DNA of 64,000 nucleotides from Burkholderia anthina (GCF_902498995.1 NZ_CABVLY010000017.1:1-64000); one strand, 5' to 3'; positions 1-10,239 are shown, counted from the stretch's first letter. Notes: a model not told the origin generated them from the sequence alone. Made by a program: numbers and translations.

Positions 1-1761
1 GCCGGCTCGCGGCTCGCGGGGCCGGGCGGCACGGGCACCGGCGTGCCGGGGCTCGCGCTGCCGCAAGGCAAGGCGCCCGGCGCGAACCTCGCGCCGTCCG
101 CGCCGACGCACGTGCTGTCGCTGGGAAACCGCGTGCCCGCGCTCGCGCCGCATGCGGCCGCGCAGAACGGGCTGCCCGACAACGCGGTGTCGATCGCGCC
201 CGCATTCGAGCCGCGCGTCGGCGGCGCGGCGCTCGGCGTGCCGCAGGCGAGCGCGGCGGTATCGGACGGCGCGGTGAAGGCTGCGCCGGCTGCGTCGCCG
301 TACTATTTCACCGACGGTTCGCTGCAAGGCTGGCAGGCGACGCCGCAGGACATCGTCGTGCCGTCGAACGGCCTCGCGTCGCCTGAAGCATTCGGGTTGC
401 CGGGCGACGATGCGCTGCGCGACCTGCTCGCCGTGCATCGCGACGTGCCGGTCTCGCGCGCGTCGGGCGCCGAGGTGCCGCGTTACTTCATCGACGATGC
501 CCAGGCGGTCGAGCCGCAGGGCAACCTGCATCGCGGTGCGCACCCGCCGTTCGACGTGAACGCCATTCGCCGCGATTTCCCGATCCTGCAGGAGCGCGTG
601 AACGGCAAGCAGCTCGTCTGGTTCGACAACGCGGCGACGACGCACAAGCCGCAGGCCGTGATCGACCGTCTCGCGTATTTCTATGCGCACGAGAACTCGA
701 ACATCCACCGCGCTGCGCATGCACTGGCGGGCCGCGCGACGGATGCGTACGAGCATGCGCGCGACACCGTGCGACGCTTCATCGGCGCTTCGTCGCCGGA
801 CGAGATCGTGTTCGTGCGCGGCACCACCGAGGCGATCAACCTGATCGCGAAGACGTGGGGCGTGCAGAACGTCGGCGAAGGCGACGAGATCGTCGTGTCG
901 CATCTCGAGCATCACGCGAACATCGTGCCGTGGCAGCAGCTCGCCGCGCAGAAGGGCGCGAAGCTGCGCGTGATTCCGGTCGACGATTCGGGGCAGGTGC
1001 TGCTCGACGAATACCGGAAGCTGCTCAACGATCGCACGAAGATCGTGTCCGTCACGCAGGTGTCGAATGCGCTCGGGACGGTCGTGCCGGTGAAGGAGAT
1101 CGTCGAGCTCGCGCATCGCGCGGGCGCGAAGGCGCTCGTCGACGGCGCGCAGTCGATCTCGCACATGCGTGTCGACGTGCAGGCGCTCGACGCGGATTTC
1201 TTCGTGTTCTCGGGGCACAAGATCTACGGGCCGACCGGGATCGGCGTCGTGTACGGCAAGCGCGCGATTCTCGACGACATGCCGCCATGGCAGGGCGGCG
1301 GCAACATGATCGCGGACGTGACGTTCGAGCGCACGGTGTTCCAGCCGCCGCCGAACCGCTTCGAGGCCGGCACCGGCAACATCGCGGATGCGGTGGGGTT
1401 GGGGGCGGCGCTCGATTACGTGAGCCGCGTCGGCATCGAGAACATCGCGCGCTACGAACACGACCTGCTTGCGTATGCAACGAGCGTGCTCGCGCCGGTG
1501 CCGGGGGTGCGGCTCGTCGGCACCGCGCGCGACAAGGCGAGCGTGCTGTCGTTCGTGCTGAAGGGCTATGAGACCGAGGAGGTCGGGCAGGCGCTGAACG
1601 AAGAGGGCATCGCGGTGCGCTCCGGGCATCACTGCGCGCAACCGATCTTGCGGCGTTTCGGGCTCGAAGCGACGGTGCGGCCGTCGCTGGCGTTCTACAA
1701 CACGTGCGATGAAGTCGATGCGCTCGTGCGTGTCGTGAAGAGGCTGGCGACGCGGCGCTGA
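1..1761 (+). CDS. SufS-type cysteine desulfurase with long N-terminal extension, probable family 2A encapsulin cargo (5' end outside window)
   Basis: This is a PLP enzyme that releases sulfur from L-cysteine as an enzyme persulfide. Numbering from the GTG at 43, the PLP lysine is Lys393 in the SGHKIYGPTG motif, and the persulfide-forming cysteine is Cys531 in RSGHHCAQP. The class V aminotransferase domain starts near residue 175 (DVNAIRRDFPIL). Before it lies about 170 residues of Ala/Pro/Gly-rich, probably disordered sequence. Such an extension is known from cysteine desulfurases packed inside family 2A encapsulins, where it targets the enzyme into the shell. The frame is open from base 1 and the GTG at 43 has no convincing ribosome site, so the gene most likely begins upstream. 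The shell gene is not in the window, so the cargo role is inferred. A strong hairpin follows the stop. Confidence 0.85.
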   Translation, partial: AGSRLAGPGGTGTGVPGLALPQGKAPGANLAPSAPTHVLSLGNRVPALAPHAAAQNGLPDNAVSIAPAFEPRVGGAALGVPQASAAVSDGAVKAAPAASPYYFTDGSLQGWQATPQDIVVPSNGLASPEAFGLPGDDALRDLLAVHRDVPVSRASGAEVPRYFIDDAQAVEPQGNLHRGAHPPFDVNAIRRDFPILQERVNGKQLVWFDNAATTHKPQAVIDRLAYFYAHENSNIHRAAHALAGRATDAYEHARDTVRRFIGASSPDEIVFVRGTTEAINLIAKTWGVQNVGEGDEIVVSHLEHHANIVPWQQLAAQKGAKLRVIPVDDSGQVLLDEYRKLLNDRTKIVSVTQVSNALGTVVPVKEIVELAHRAGAKALVDGAQSISHMRVDVQALDADFFVFSGHKIYGPTGIGVVYGKRAILDDMPPWQGGGNMIADVTFERTVFQPPPNRFEAGTGNIADAVGLGAALDYVSRVGIENIARYEHDLLAYATSVLAPVPGVRLVGTARDKASVLSFVLKGYETEEVGQALNEEGIAVRSGHHCAQPILRRFGLEATVRPSLAFYNTCDEVDALVRVVKRLATRR

Positions 1762-1778
1762 GCTGCGCCGAGAGTGAC

Positions 1779-1826
1779 AAGGCCGCTTGCGGACGTCGTC
1801 GATGACGCGCCGCAAGCGGCCTTCTT
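1779..1826 (+). terminator. Rho-independent-type terminator after the cysteine desulfurase
   Basis: A perfect 14-bp inverted repeat (1779-1792 with 1810-1823) with a 17-nt loop starts 17 bases after the stop codon and is followed by a short T-rich stretch. It lies between two convergent genes, so it may serve both directions. Confidence 0.6.
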
Positions 1827-1859
1827 GCATGGCGGGCGCTCGATGCAATCCACGCGCCG

Positions 1860-2345
1860 TCACATCGACTCCTCCAGAAAATCCGCGACCGAGTCGCGGC
1901 CCGGCACGATGCCGCGCAGTTGCAGCAGCGCACCGGCATTGCCGCGATGATACGTGCCGTGCATGCACACATGAAGCAGCATGTCGCTGCGCCGCATGCG
2001 TGCCGGCTTGCCGCTCGTGAATGTGAAATCGATCGTCTCGTCGAGCTCGGCCGGCGTCAGCCTGTCGACATACGACACGTACCAGTCGTCGACCTCCCGT
2101 GCGCCGGGCGCGAGCGTGCCGAGCGCGGGCAGCACGTCGGAGCGCGCCGAGCGGAACGCATGCGGCACGCGTTGCAGGTGATGCTGAAAGATGCGGTCGA
2201 CCACGTGAATGTGATCGAGGATACGCATCATCAGCGTTGCATCGTCGGCGCCGAGTCGATCGATGTTGTGCGTGACGGCGTCGTAGAGGCCGCGATCGGC
2301 CCATCGTTTGACAGCAAGCAGCTTCGCATAGGGTGCCAGGCTCAT
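1860..2345 (-). CDS. DinB family protein
   Basis: A 161-aa protein of the DinB/YfiT four-helix-bundle superfamily, whose members bind a divalent metal through three histidines; many act as thiol-dependent transferases, but the substrate here cannot be read. Candidate metal ligands lie in DHIHVVDRIFQHHL and in LHVCMHGTYHRGNAGAL, the usual C-terminal H-x3-H helix. Two ATGs are possible. The second (at 2345) is preferred because the AGGAG site lies 7 bases upstream of it, whereas it almost touches the first (2351). The gene is divergent from the TetR gene at 2476, whose probable operator lies between them, so that regulator may control it. Confidence 0.8.
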   Translation of the reverse strand: MSLAPYAKLLAVKRWADRGLYDAVTHNIDRLGADDATLMMRILDHIHVVDRIFQHHLQRVPHAFRSARSDVLPALGTLAPGAREVDDWYVSYVDRLTPAELDETIDFTFTSGKPARMRRSDMLLHVCMHGTYHRGNAGALLQLRGIVPGRDSVADFLEESM

Positions 2346-2430
2346 CGGCATTCTCCTTCCGGTATGGGGCAGGGCGGCATTCCGTCCGGATCGCGGCTGC
2401 CGTCGCAGGCGATCCGTCCGATGCATAATA

Positions 2431-2444
2431 CGAGCGATCGCTCG
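2431..2444. promoter_or_regulatory. Probable TetR operator between dinB-like and tetR genes
   Basis: A perfect 14-bp palindrome, CGAGCGATCGCTCG, lies in the divergent intergenic region directly beside ATAATA, which could be a -10 element in either direction. Position and symmetry suit autoregulation by the TetR protein encoded at 2476. Assignment to that protein is inference. Confidence 0.5.
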
Positions 2445-2475
2445 CATTTCCCTACTCGCATTCGGAGCGCGACCC

Positions 2476-3099
2476 ATGGCACGGCGGCCCGTCACGAAAC
2501 CCCGTAAACACGCGTCACAGCAGCGCTCGCGCGCGACGGTGGACGCGCTGGTCGAAGCGACTGCTCGCATTCTGGTCAAGGAAGGCTTCGACAAGGCCAG
2601 CACGAACCGCATCGCCGACAAGGCCGGCGTGAGCATCGGTTCGCTCTATCAGTATTTCCCGGGCAAGGAGGCGCTGGTCGCGGCGGTGGGCGAGCGCCAT
2701 CGTCGGGAACTGATGGACACGGTGCGGGCGGCACTGGCGGAAGTCGAGGCGCTACCGGTGGCAGCGGCGGTGCGCAAGATCGTCGGCGCGGCCATCGATG
2801 CGCATCGCATCGATCCGAGGCTGCATGCCGTGCTGTCGGAGCAGATTCCGCGCACGGGCGTGCTCGAACGGGTCGGCGGGTTCAATCACGATTTCTACGC
2901 GTTTTTTTCCGCGTATCTCGACGCGCATCGCAACGAGTGTCGCGCGGTCGACCTCGGCATGGCCGCGTTCGTGTGCGTGACGTCGATCGAAGCGCTCACG
3001 CACACGGCCGTGCTCCATCACGGAGGCGACTTCTCCGATGCGGCGTTCGATGCGCTGGCCGACGAGGTGACGCGGCTCGTGGTCCGCTATCTGCAGTAG
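2476..3099 (+). CDS. TetR/AcrR family transcriptional regulator
   Basis: A 207-aa repressor-type protein. The N-terminal helix-turn-helix is clear at about residues 41-62 (STNRIADKAGVSIGSLYQYF), preceded by the usual helix (ATARILVKEGFDKA). The C-terminal ligand-binding half is variable, as expected, and gives no ligand. The gene is divergent from the DinB-like gene and a 14-bp palindrome sits between them, which supports autoregulation and control of that neighbour. The LysE-type exporter lies convergently 27 bases downstream. Confidence 0.88.
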   Translation: MARRPVTKPRKHASQQRSRATVDALVEATARILVKEGFDKASTNRIADKAGVSIGSLYQYFPGKEALVAAVGERHRRELMDTVRAALAEVEALPVAAAVRKIVGAAIDAHRIDPRLHAVLSEQIPRTGVLERVGGFNHDFYAFFSAYLDAHRNECRAVDLGMAAFVCVTSIEALTHTAVLHHGGDFSDAAFDALADEVTRLVVRYLQ

Positions 3100-3126
3100 G
3101 GTAGGCGCCCACGCGCCGAGCGTGCT

Positions 3127-3741
3127 TCAACGCCCCGCCAGCATCCTCCCGCCGAGCCCCATCAGCAGCAGCCCTGCCGTCGTATCGAGCACGGCCTTGC
3201 GCCGAATCAGCAGCCGGCGCACGGACGGGTGCGATGCGAGCAGCGCCATCGTGCAATACCACGCGCCCGAGATTCCGATCGACAGCGCGACGACCGCGAG
3301 ATCGAGCCACGCCGATGCGTGCGCCGGCACCATCAACGCGAAGATACTGCCGTAGAACGCGACGGATTTCGGGTTCGTCATGCTGACCACATAGCCTCTT
3401 TTCGCGGCGTTCCAGTCGGAGGATACGGCCGGCGCGGACGCAGGCAACGGGCTGCGCGCGGTCAGCACCATTTTCAGGCCGAGCCAGATCAGGTACGCGG
3501 CGCCTGCCAGGCGCAGCGCGGTGTGCACCCACGCGACGTGGGTGACGAGCAGGCTCAGCCCGGCAATCGCGATCGCCGCCCAGGTGCCGGAGGCAGCGGC
3601 GAGGCCGAGGCCGGTCATCACGCCGGCCCGGCGCGACGCAACGGCGGTCGACGTGACGATCACGAAATTCGGGCCCGGGCTGGCGACGCTCAGCAGCAGG
3701 ACGCCGGCGAGCGGCAGCAAGGTGGTGACGGCGGTCGACAT
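3127..3741 (-). CDS. LysE/RhtB family amino-acid exporter
   Basis: A 204-aa integral inner-membrane protein with about six hydrophobic segments. It carries the family signature near the N-terminus (SVASPGPNFVIV) and the MTNPKS motif after the third segment (SMTNPKSVAFYG). LysE/RhtB proteins export amino acids or related metabolites by proton antiport; the substrate is not evident. The gene converges on the TetR gene and stands alone; the groEL terminator lies upstream of its start. Confidence 0.85.
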   Translation of the reverse strand: MSTAVTTLLPLAGVLLLSVASPGPNFVIVTSTAVASRRAGVMTGLGLAAASGTWAAIAIAGLSLLVTHVAWVHTALRLAGAAYLIWLGLKMVLTARSPLPASAPAVSSDWNAAKRGYVVSMTNPKSVAFYGSIFALMVPAHASAWLDLAVVALSIGISGAWYCTMALLASHPSVRRLLIRRKAVLDTTAGLLLMGLGGRMLAGR

Positions 3742-3822
3742 GGCTTTGGGGAGGCGACGAGACGGAATGAGCGTTCATCTTACCGCGGCCGCCGCGCCGA
3801 ACCGGTGTGCGGGTCGATCAAT

Positions 3823-3855
3823 AAAAAACGCGTGACGACTTTCGTCGCCACGCGT
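3823..3855 (-). terminator. Terminator of the groES-groEL operon
   Basis: On the minus strand a 12-bp stem with one G-T pair and a four-base loop (3829-3855) is followed directly by six T residues (complement of 3823-3828), 56 bases after the groEL stop. This is a textbook intrinsic terminator. Confidence 0.75.
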
Positions 3856-3911
3856 TGCGGTGCTTCGGAATCGCCGGGCATGCCGGCGAACCGGCACGCC
3901 GCGACGTGTCG

Positions 3912-5564
<1,653 letters not shown>

Positions 5565-5855
5565 TTATTGATTGACGACCGCGACGATGTCTTCTTCGCG
5601 CAGCACCAGGAATTCGGTGCCGTCGACCTTGACGGCCTGACCCGCGTACTTGCCGAACAGCACGCGTTCGCCGACCTGCAGGTCGGGCACGATGCGCTGG
5701 CCGTCCGCGTCCTTGCGGCCGGGGCCGACGGCGATCACTTCGCCCTGGTCGGGTTTTTCAGCGGCGCTGTCGGGGATCACGATGCCCGAGGCGGTGGTGG
5801 TTTCCTGGTCGAGTCGTTTCACGATGACCCGGTCGTGCAAGGGGCGTAGGCTCAT
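5565..5855 (-). CDS. groES: Co-chaperonin GroES
   Basis: A 96-aa GroES subunit beginning [15 protein letters not shown]. It contains the mobile loop ([15 protein letters not shown]) that docks onto GroEL and the conserved GEVIAVGPG and VLFGKYAG segments. The start at 5855 is chosen because it matches the family N-terminus and has a GGA-rich site (GGACGGAAAG) just before it; the frame is open further upstream, but that would overlap the promoter region. It is the first gene of the groES-groEL operon; the CIRCE dyad lies 33 bases upstream of the start codon. Confidence 0.95.
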   Translation of the reverse strand: MSLRPLHDRVIVKRLDQETTTASGIVIPDSAAEKPDQGEVIAVGPGRKDADGQRIVPDLQVGERVLFGKYAGQAVKVDGTEFLVLREEDIVAVVNQ

Positions 5856-5887
5856 CTTTCCGTCCTGTTCTGTTGCGTCGAAATTGG

Positions 5888-5914
5888 TTGGCACTCTTCA
5901 TCAGAGAGTGCTGA
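5888..5914 (-). promoter_or_regulatory. CIRCE element (HrcA operator) of groESL
   Basis: TTGGCACTC, nine bases, then GAGTGCTGA: a near-consensus CIRCE dyad (TTAGCACTC-N9-GAGTGCTAA), with the third base of the left arm and the matching eighth base of the right arm changed. HrcA repressor binds this element and releases it on heat stress. It lies directly downstream of the predicted -10 box. Confidence 0.9.
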
Positions 5915-5916
5915 CG

Positions 5917-5946
5917 AGTATAAAAACGCGCGGCGGCGCGATCCAA
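5917..5946 (-). promoter_or_regulatory. Predicted sigma-70 promoter of groESL
   Basis: On the minus strand TTGGAT (5946-5941) and TATACT (5922-5917) are separated by 18 bases, immediately upstream of CIRCE. No sigma-32-type boxes were recognised, so control appears to be through HrcA. Confidence 0.55.
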
Positions 5947-6025
5947 TAACGGATTCGGAAAAGCATTTGCGCGAATGCGCTATGGACGGGGGAACGAGGC
6001 GGGGCGGTTGAACGGCGGAGGGGAA

Positions 6026-6047
6026 GAAGGCGGCCCGAGCCGCCTTC
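6026..6047 (-). terminator. Terminator after the quinone-oxidoreductase-like gene
   Basis: A perfect 9-bp stem (6026-6034 with 6039-6047) with a CCGA loop lies just past the stop codon on the minus strand and is followed by CTTCCCC. The T-tract is weak. Confidence 0.5.
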
Positions 6048-6052
6048 CTTCG

Positions 6053-7072
6053 TTACGAGGCGACGCGAATCACGACTTTCCCGAAATGCTGCCCCGACTG
6101 CAGGTACGCGTAGGCCTGCGGCGCTTCGTCGAAGCCGAACACGCGATCGACCACCGGCTTGATCCGCTGCGCGTCGACCAGCCGCACGACGTCGTCGAGC
6201 ATCGCGCGGCTGCCGACCATGAAGCCGTGCAGTTGCCGGACGCCGCCGATCAGCGACAGCAGATCGAGCGCCGGGCCGCCGAAGCTGCTGAGGCCGCCGA
6301 TGATCGACACGATGCCGCCGATCTTCGTCGCGGCAATCGAGCGCGGCAGCGTATCGCGTCCGCCGACTTCGACGACGAGATCCGCGCCCGCGCCGCCGGT
6401 GAGCCGCAGCACTTCATGTTGCCATTCGGGGGTCGCGCGATAGTTGATCGTTGCGTCCGCACCCAGTGCGCGGGCGCGTTCGAGCTTTGCATCGCTCGAC
6501 GAGGTCACGATCGTGCGCAGTCCGGCCGCATGGGCGAGCTGCAGCGCAACGATCGATACGCCGCCCGTGCCGAGCAGCACGACGGTTGCGCCCGGTCCCA
6601 GGCCGCCGTCGACGAACAGCGCATTCCACGCGGTGATGCCCGCGCACGACAGCGTCGCGGCTTCTTCGTAGTCGAGATGCGCGGGAATCGCGACCAGCGC
6701 GGTTTCGTCGGAGACGAAGCGTTCGGCGAGCACGCCGTCGAAATGCGAGCCGGGCGACCCCGAGACTTTCTGCTGCGTGGGCGGCCCGTCGATCCAGTGC
6801 GGGAAATACGTGTTGATCACGCGATCGCCCGGTTTGAACCGCGTCACGTCGCGGCCGGTTTCGACGACTTCCCCGGCGCCGTCGGCGACCGGTATCAGCG
6901 CGTCGGTGCCGATGCCGAGATAGTCGCCGCGCGCGAACATCAGGTCGCGATAGTTCAGCGCGGCCGCGTGGATCTTCACGACGACGTCGGTCGGGCCGAC
7001 CGGACGAAGCGTCGCGTCGATGCGCCGGAGCCCGGCAACGCCGTCGCCCGGTTTGACTTGCCATGCATGCAT
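6053..7072 (-). CDS. Zinc-independent NAD(P)-dependent alcohol dehydrogenase / quinone-oxidoreductase-like protein
   Basis: A 339-aa medium-chain dehydrogenase/reductase. The N-terminal GroES-like fold has NYRDLMFARGDYLG and IPVADGAGEVVETG. The Rossmann domain has the dinucleotide loop GTGGVSIVALQLA near residue 165. The structural zinc-binding cysteine cluster is absent, which places it with the zinc-free quinone-reductase-like branch (NADPH-linked reduction of enones or quinones); the substrate is unknown. The start at 7072 is set by AAGGAG six bases upstream. It is divergent from a LysR gene at 7200, a common arrangement in which the LysR protein activates the enzyme gene. Confidence 0.85.
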   Translation of the reverse strand: MHAWQVKPGDGVAGLRRIDATLRPVGPTDVVVKIHAAALNYRDLMFARGDYLGIGTDALIPVADGAGEVVETGRDVTRFKPGDRVINTYFPHWIDGPPTQQKVSGSPGSHFDGVLAERFVSDETALVAIPAHLDYEEAATLSCAGITAWNALFVDGGLGPGATVVLLGTGGVSIVALQLAHAAGLRTIVTSSSDAKLERARALGADATINYRATPEWQHEVLRLTGGAGADLVVEVGGRDTLPRSIAATKIGGIVSIIGGLSSFGGPALDLLSLIGGVRQLHGFMVGSRAMLDDVVRLVDAQRIKPVVDRVFGFDEAPQAYAYLQSGQHFGKVVIRVAS

Positions 7073-7099
7073 GTCGACTCCTTTTTCGAGATAGACCGG

Positions 7100-7110
7100 A
7101 CTATCATAGT
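7100..7110. promoter_or_regulatory. Dyad in the divergent oxidoreductase/lysR intergenic region
   Basis: ACTAT-C-ATAGT is a perfect dyad around a single central base, lying 28 bases upstream of the oxidoreductase start and 90 upstream of the LysR start. It could be part of a LysR-type binding site. The assignment is tentative. Confidence 0.35.
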
Positions 7111-7199
7111 GTTGCGCGAGGGGACGCATTGGCGAGAATTCGGCCAACGATTGTCGCCAGTGTGGACACAAACCTGTCACCTCACCGGAGCGGAATTCC

Positions 7200-8153
7200 A
7201 TGGACGAGCGGTTGAGAGGCGTCGCCGAATTTGTCGACGTCGTGGAGTCGGGCAGCTTCGCGGCGGCGGCGCTGCGCCTCGGCATGACGCGTTCGGCCGT
7301 CGCGAAGATCATCGCGCGACTCGAACAGCGTCTCGGCGCGCGGCTCCTGCAGCGCACGACGCGCCGGCTCGGCCTGACCGACGAAGGGCTCGTCTATTAC
7401 GAGCAGTGCCGACGGCTGCTGGCCGAACTCGGCGAGACGGAGGCCGCGCTCGACGCGGGCCGGCGCGAGCCGACCGGGCGCGTGCGGATCAGCGTGCCCG
7501 TGCTGTTCGGCCGGCAATGCGTGGCGCCCGTCGTGCGGCGTCTCGTCGAGCGTTATCCGCGGCTTGAAGTCGACGTGTCGTTCAGCGATCGCGTCGCCGA
7601 TCTCGTCAACGACGGCTTCGACGTCGCAGTGCGGATCGGCGCGCTGGCCGACACCAGCGCGCTGGTCGGCCGAAAGCTCGGCGTACAGCGCATGGGCATC
7701 TGCGCATCGCGCGCGTATCTCGATCGTCATGGCCGGCCGTCGGGGCTCGACGCACTTGCGTCGCATGTCGGCATCGCGTATTCGCGCGGCGGGCAGCCGA
7801 CGCCGTGGCGGATCATCGGCGCGGACGGCGCGGTGCACGACCATCGTCCGGCCGGCCGCCTGCGGTTCGACGACTTGCAGGCGATCGCCGACGCGGCGGC
7901 AGCCGGCGCGGGCCTCGCGTGGCTGCCGTGCTGGTTGATGGCGCCGTATATGCGCGACGGCCGTCTCGCGCTCGTGATGGACAGCGACAGCACGTCCGGC
8001 GCGGAAGTGTTCGTCGTGCGGCCGGCGTCGCGTCATCTGCCGTCGAAGGTGCGCGTCGTCATCGATGCGTTCGTCGACGAGATTCCGCGCATGCTGGCAT
8101 CGGACGACGCTGACGGCGAGCGCGTGCCGCGGCGCGTCGCGCGCGCGCCGTAG
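7200..8153 (+). CDS. LysR family transcriptional regulator
   Basis: A 317-aa LysR-type regulator. The winged helix-turn-helix is at residues 1-60 (FVDVVESGSFAAAALRLGMTRSAVAKIIARLE), and the periplasmic-binding-protein-like effector domain follows from about residue 90 (GRVRISVPVLFG). The C-terminal Arg-rich tail after residue 300 is probably disordered. It is transcribed away from the oxidoreductase gene and is the likely regulator of it. Confidence 0.9.
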   Translation: MDERLRGVAEFVDVVESGSFAAAALRLGMTRSAVAKIIARLEQRLGARLLQRTTRRLGLTDEGLVYYEQCRRLLAELGETEAALDAGRREPTGRVRISVPVLFGRQCVAPVVRRLVERYPRLEVDVSFSDRVADLVNDGFDVAVRIGALADTSALVGRKLGVQRMGICASRAYLDRHGRPSGLDALASHVGIAYSRGGQPTPWRIIGADGAVHDHRPAGRLRFDDLQAIADAAAAGAGLAWLPCWLMAPYMRDGRLALVMDSDSTSGAEVFVVRPASRHLPSKVRVVIDAFVDEIPRMLASDDADGERVPRRVARAP

Positions 8154-8374
8154 CGATGACGCAGGATCGGTCGACGCGGCGTATGATCACCGCACAATTC
8201 CTATTCGGGGGCATGCCGTGATGAGCAGGACACTGCGGATCGTGATCGTCGCCGGCATCGTGACGACCGCGACGCACGTCGTATCCCGCCCGATCCTTCG
8301 ATGATGCGCCCGTGTGCACGCAGCCGCGCCGCGAGCGGCACGCACGATCATCCGGTCATGCAGGGCGAGCGCGC

Positions 8375-9268
8375 ATGACGACGATCGATCCGCCGATGGC
8401 TACGCGACAACCCCGCTGGCTGCGCATCGCCCCCGCACTGTTCCTGCTGCTGTGGGCGAGCGGCTTCGTGTTCCTGAAGCTGGGATTGCGCGATGCCGAT
8501 CCGCTCACCTTCCTCGCGCTGCGCTATGCGTGCGTCGTCGCGCTGCTCGTCGGGCCGTTCCTGTGGCTGCGTCCCGCATTGCCGCGCACGCGCGGCGAAT
8601 GGCGCAATCTCGTCGTCGTCGGTTTGCTGCTGCAGGCCGGTTATTTTTCGTTCACGTATCTGAGCCTGAAGCTCGGCATGTCGGCCGGGGCCGTCGCGCT
8701 CGTCACGTCGCAGCAGCCGATTCTCGTCGGGCTGCTCGCGCCGATGATTGCCGGCGAGCGGGTCGGCGTGCTGCGCTGGGTCGGGCTCGCACTCGGCGCG
8801 GCGGGCGCCGTGATCGTCATCCTCGCGCGCTCGTCGGTCGCGGTGTCGTCGTCGTGGGCGCTGGTGTTCGCCTTGCTTGCGCTCGCATCGATCACCGGCG
8901 GCACGCTGTGGGAAAAACGCTTCGGCACCGATGTTCATCCCGTCACCGCGAACCTCGTGCAGTACACCGTCGGCCTCGCCGTGACCGCGCCGCTCGCGTT
9001 CGCACTCGAACCGATGCACGTGCACTGGACCGCGGGCCTCGCCGGGTCGCTCGCGTATCTCGTGATCTGCAACTCGCTGATCGCGATTTCGCTGCTGCTC
9101 GCGATGGTGCGATACGGCGAGGCGTCGCGCGTGTCGGCGTTGTTTTTCCTGATTCCGCCGGCTACCGCGTTGATCGCGCTCGTCGTGCTCGGCGAGACGA
9201 TCGGTGCGCTCGCGTGGCCGGGGATGGCGCTTGCGGCTGCGGGGTTGTATCTCGTGATGCGGTATTGA
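8375..9268 (+). CDS. EamA (DMT) family transporter
   Basis: A 297-aa inner-membrane protein with two tandem EamA repeats (about ten transmembrane helices), for example PALFLLLWASGFVFLKLGL at the start and PGMALAAAGLYLVMRY at the end. Drug/metabolite transporters of this type export amino acids or other small metabolites; the substrate is not evident. The ATG at 8375 is chosen because the first hydrophobic segment begins 20 residues later; the ribosome site is weak. The 3' end of the gene (9208-9265) is repeated in decayed form at 10609-10666, on the far side of the two-gene cassette at 9531-10551. Confidence 0.85.
   Translation: MTTIDPPMATRQPRWLRIAPALFLLLWASGFVFLKLGLRDADPLTFLALRYACVVALLVGPFLWLRPALPRTRGEWRNLVVVGLLLQAGYFSFTYLSLKLGMSAGAVALVTSQQPILVGLLAPMIAGERVGVLRWVGLALGAAGAVIVILARSSVAVSSSWALVFALLALASITGGTLWEKRFGTDVHPVTANLVQYTVGLAVTAPLAFALEPMHVHWTAGLAGSLAYLVICNSLIAISLLLAMVRYGEASRVSALFFLIPPATALIALVVLGETIGALAWPGMALAAAGLYLVMRY
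9208..9265 (+). repeat. Left copy of 58-bp imperfect direct repeat (3' end of EamA gene)
   Basis: This segment matches 10609-10666 without gaps, with 8 mismatches by manual alignment (about 86% identity). The distance between copies is 1401 bp and they bracket the 9531-10551 cassette. Confidence 0.8.
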
Positions 9269-9441
9269 GCGAGCGGCACAGGCCACGTCGGGCAGGTAAC
9301 ACAATTTAAAGGTTCCGACGCGCGGGTGTGCTTTTGTACATTCGCGCGGAATGCGTCCGCCCGTTCGTGCACACACGCGGCCTGTAGCGCTTCTCCGGCC
9401 TGTTCCAGGGAAACCCTGCGTGCTTTCAGTCCCGCCGGGTG

Positions 9442-9470
9442 CCGGTTTTGTTCTGCTTCATGAAAACCGG
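9442..9470 (+). other. Inverted repeat in the leader of the 9531 gene
   Basis: CCGGTTTT and AAAACCGG form a perfect 8-bp dyad with a 13-nt spacer, 60 bases before the start codon. It might be an operator or an attenuator stem; no T-run follows. The rest of the 262-bp gap from 9269 shows no gene. Confidence 0.4.
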
Positions 9471-9530
9471 GCGCTTGTTGCATCGCGCTTCGAAAAGTAG
9501 ATTCGCCCGACGGTAACGCCGGGGAGTCGA

Positions 9531-10238
9531 ATGAGTTCAATTGCAATCGAGTTGGGTTCAGGAAAGCGCGCGACGCTGACACGCGCGGGAAGTGCGACGT
9601 TGTCGGCCAATCAGCGCGCCGCGGTCTCCGAGTTGATGCTGCACTGGCCGGTGTATGCGGGTCTGACAACGAACGCGATGACGTACTTACGGCAGTTGGG
9701 CCTTGACGCGTTCCGTGGTGCGCCGCTCGATGTGCTCAGATCCGCCATCGAGGACGGACTGGTCGTCGTTGCGATCGAGCGTCAAGCGACAGGGCGTGGC
9801 ACTGCTGGTGGTCGGCCATCGACGCCACCTTTCCCTCGGGCACATCGGCTCCCCAGTGTCGCGCCGGTGGCATCGCTTCCGGTAGACAAGCCGCTCCCGG
9901 ATTGGGCGCGGCCAAGTGATGTATCCGCCGAGGAGTTGATAAGCTATCTGGAACACATCGTAGGGGGCGCAGGCGGTGATGTCGCTGACATCGCACCCGG
10001 ATTCGTTGACGTCAGGCCGCTCGGTGACGCTGCCCCGTTTTTTCTCGATGATTCGGCATTGAACGATGCTTTGAGCATGGCGGCTGTCGGCCCGTTTCAA
10101 GAGGAACAGTGTTTCGAACGTTACGAAATCGACATGGAAATGTGTGCAGCTATTGGTTCGATGTATCGAGACCCTCGGACCTACGCACTGTGCAAGCAAC
10201 GGGCATTCGAGAAATTCCAGACTTGTAGAGGAATGTGA
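9531..10238 (+). CDS. Hypothetical protein with four-cysteine C-terminus, candidate effector/toxin
   Basis: A 235-aa protein whose family I do not recognise. The first 80 residues look folded (MLHWPVYAGLTTNAMTYLRQL). A Pro-rich linker (about 85-125) follows, and then an acidic region. The last 45 residues have a regular cysteine pattern, C-x10-C-x15-C-x10-C, that would suit a disulfide-stapled helical hairpin and thus an extracytoplasmic location. No signal peptide is visible. The start has GGGGAG four bases upstream. Base composition is clearly less GC-rich than the neighbours. It ends one base before the start of a 103-aa gene, as toxin and immunity genes often do. The effector role is inferred only from this layout. 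Confidence 0.6.
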   Translation: MSSIAIELGSGKRATLTRAGSATLSANQRAAVSELMLHWPVYAGLTTNAMTYLRQLGLDAFRGAPLDVLRSAIEDGLVVVAIERQATGRGTAGGRPSTPPFPRAHRLPSVAPVASLPVDKPLPDWARPSDVSAEELISYLEHIVGGAGGDVADIAPGFVDVRPLGDAAPFFLDDSALNDALSMAAVGPFQEEQCFERYEIDMEMCAAIGSMYRDPRTYALCKQRAFEKFQTCRGM

Positions 10239-10239
10239 C

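Noticed and set aside
8221-8304. A 27-codon hydrophobic open frame upstream of eamA
   Set aside because: It has a plausible membrane helix but no clear ribosome site and no conservation evidence; too short to call.
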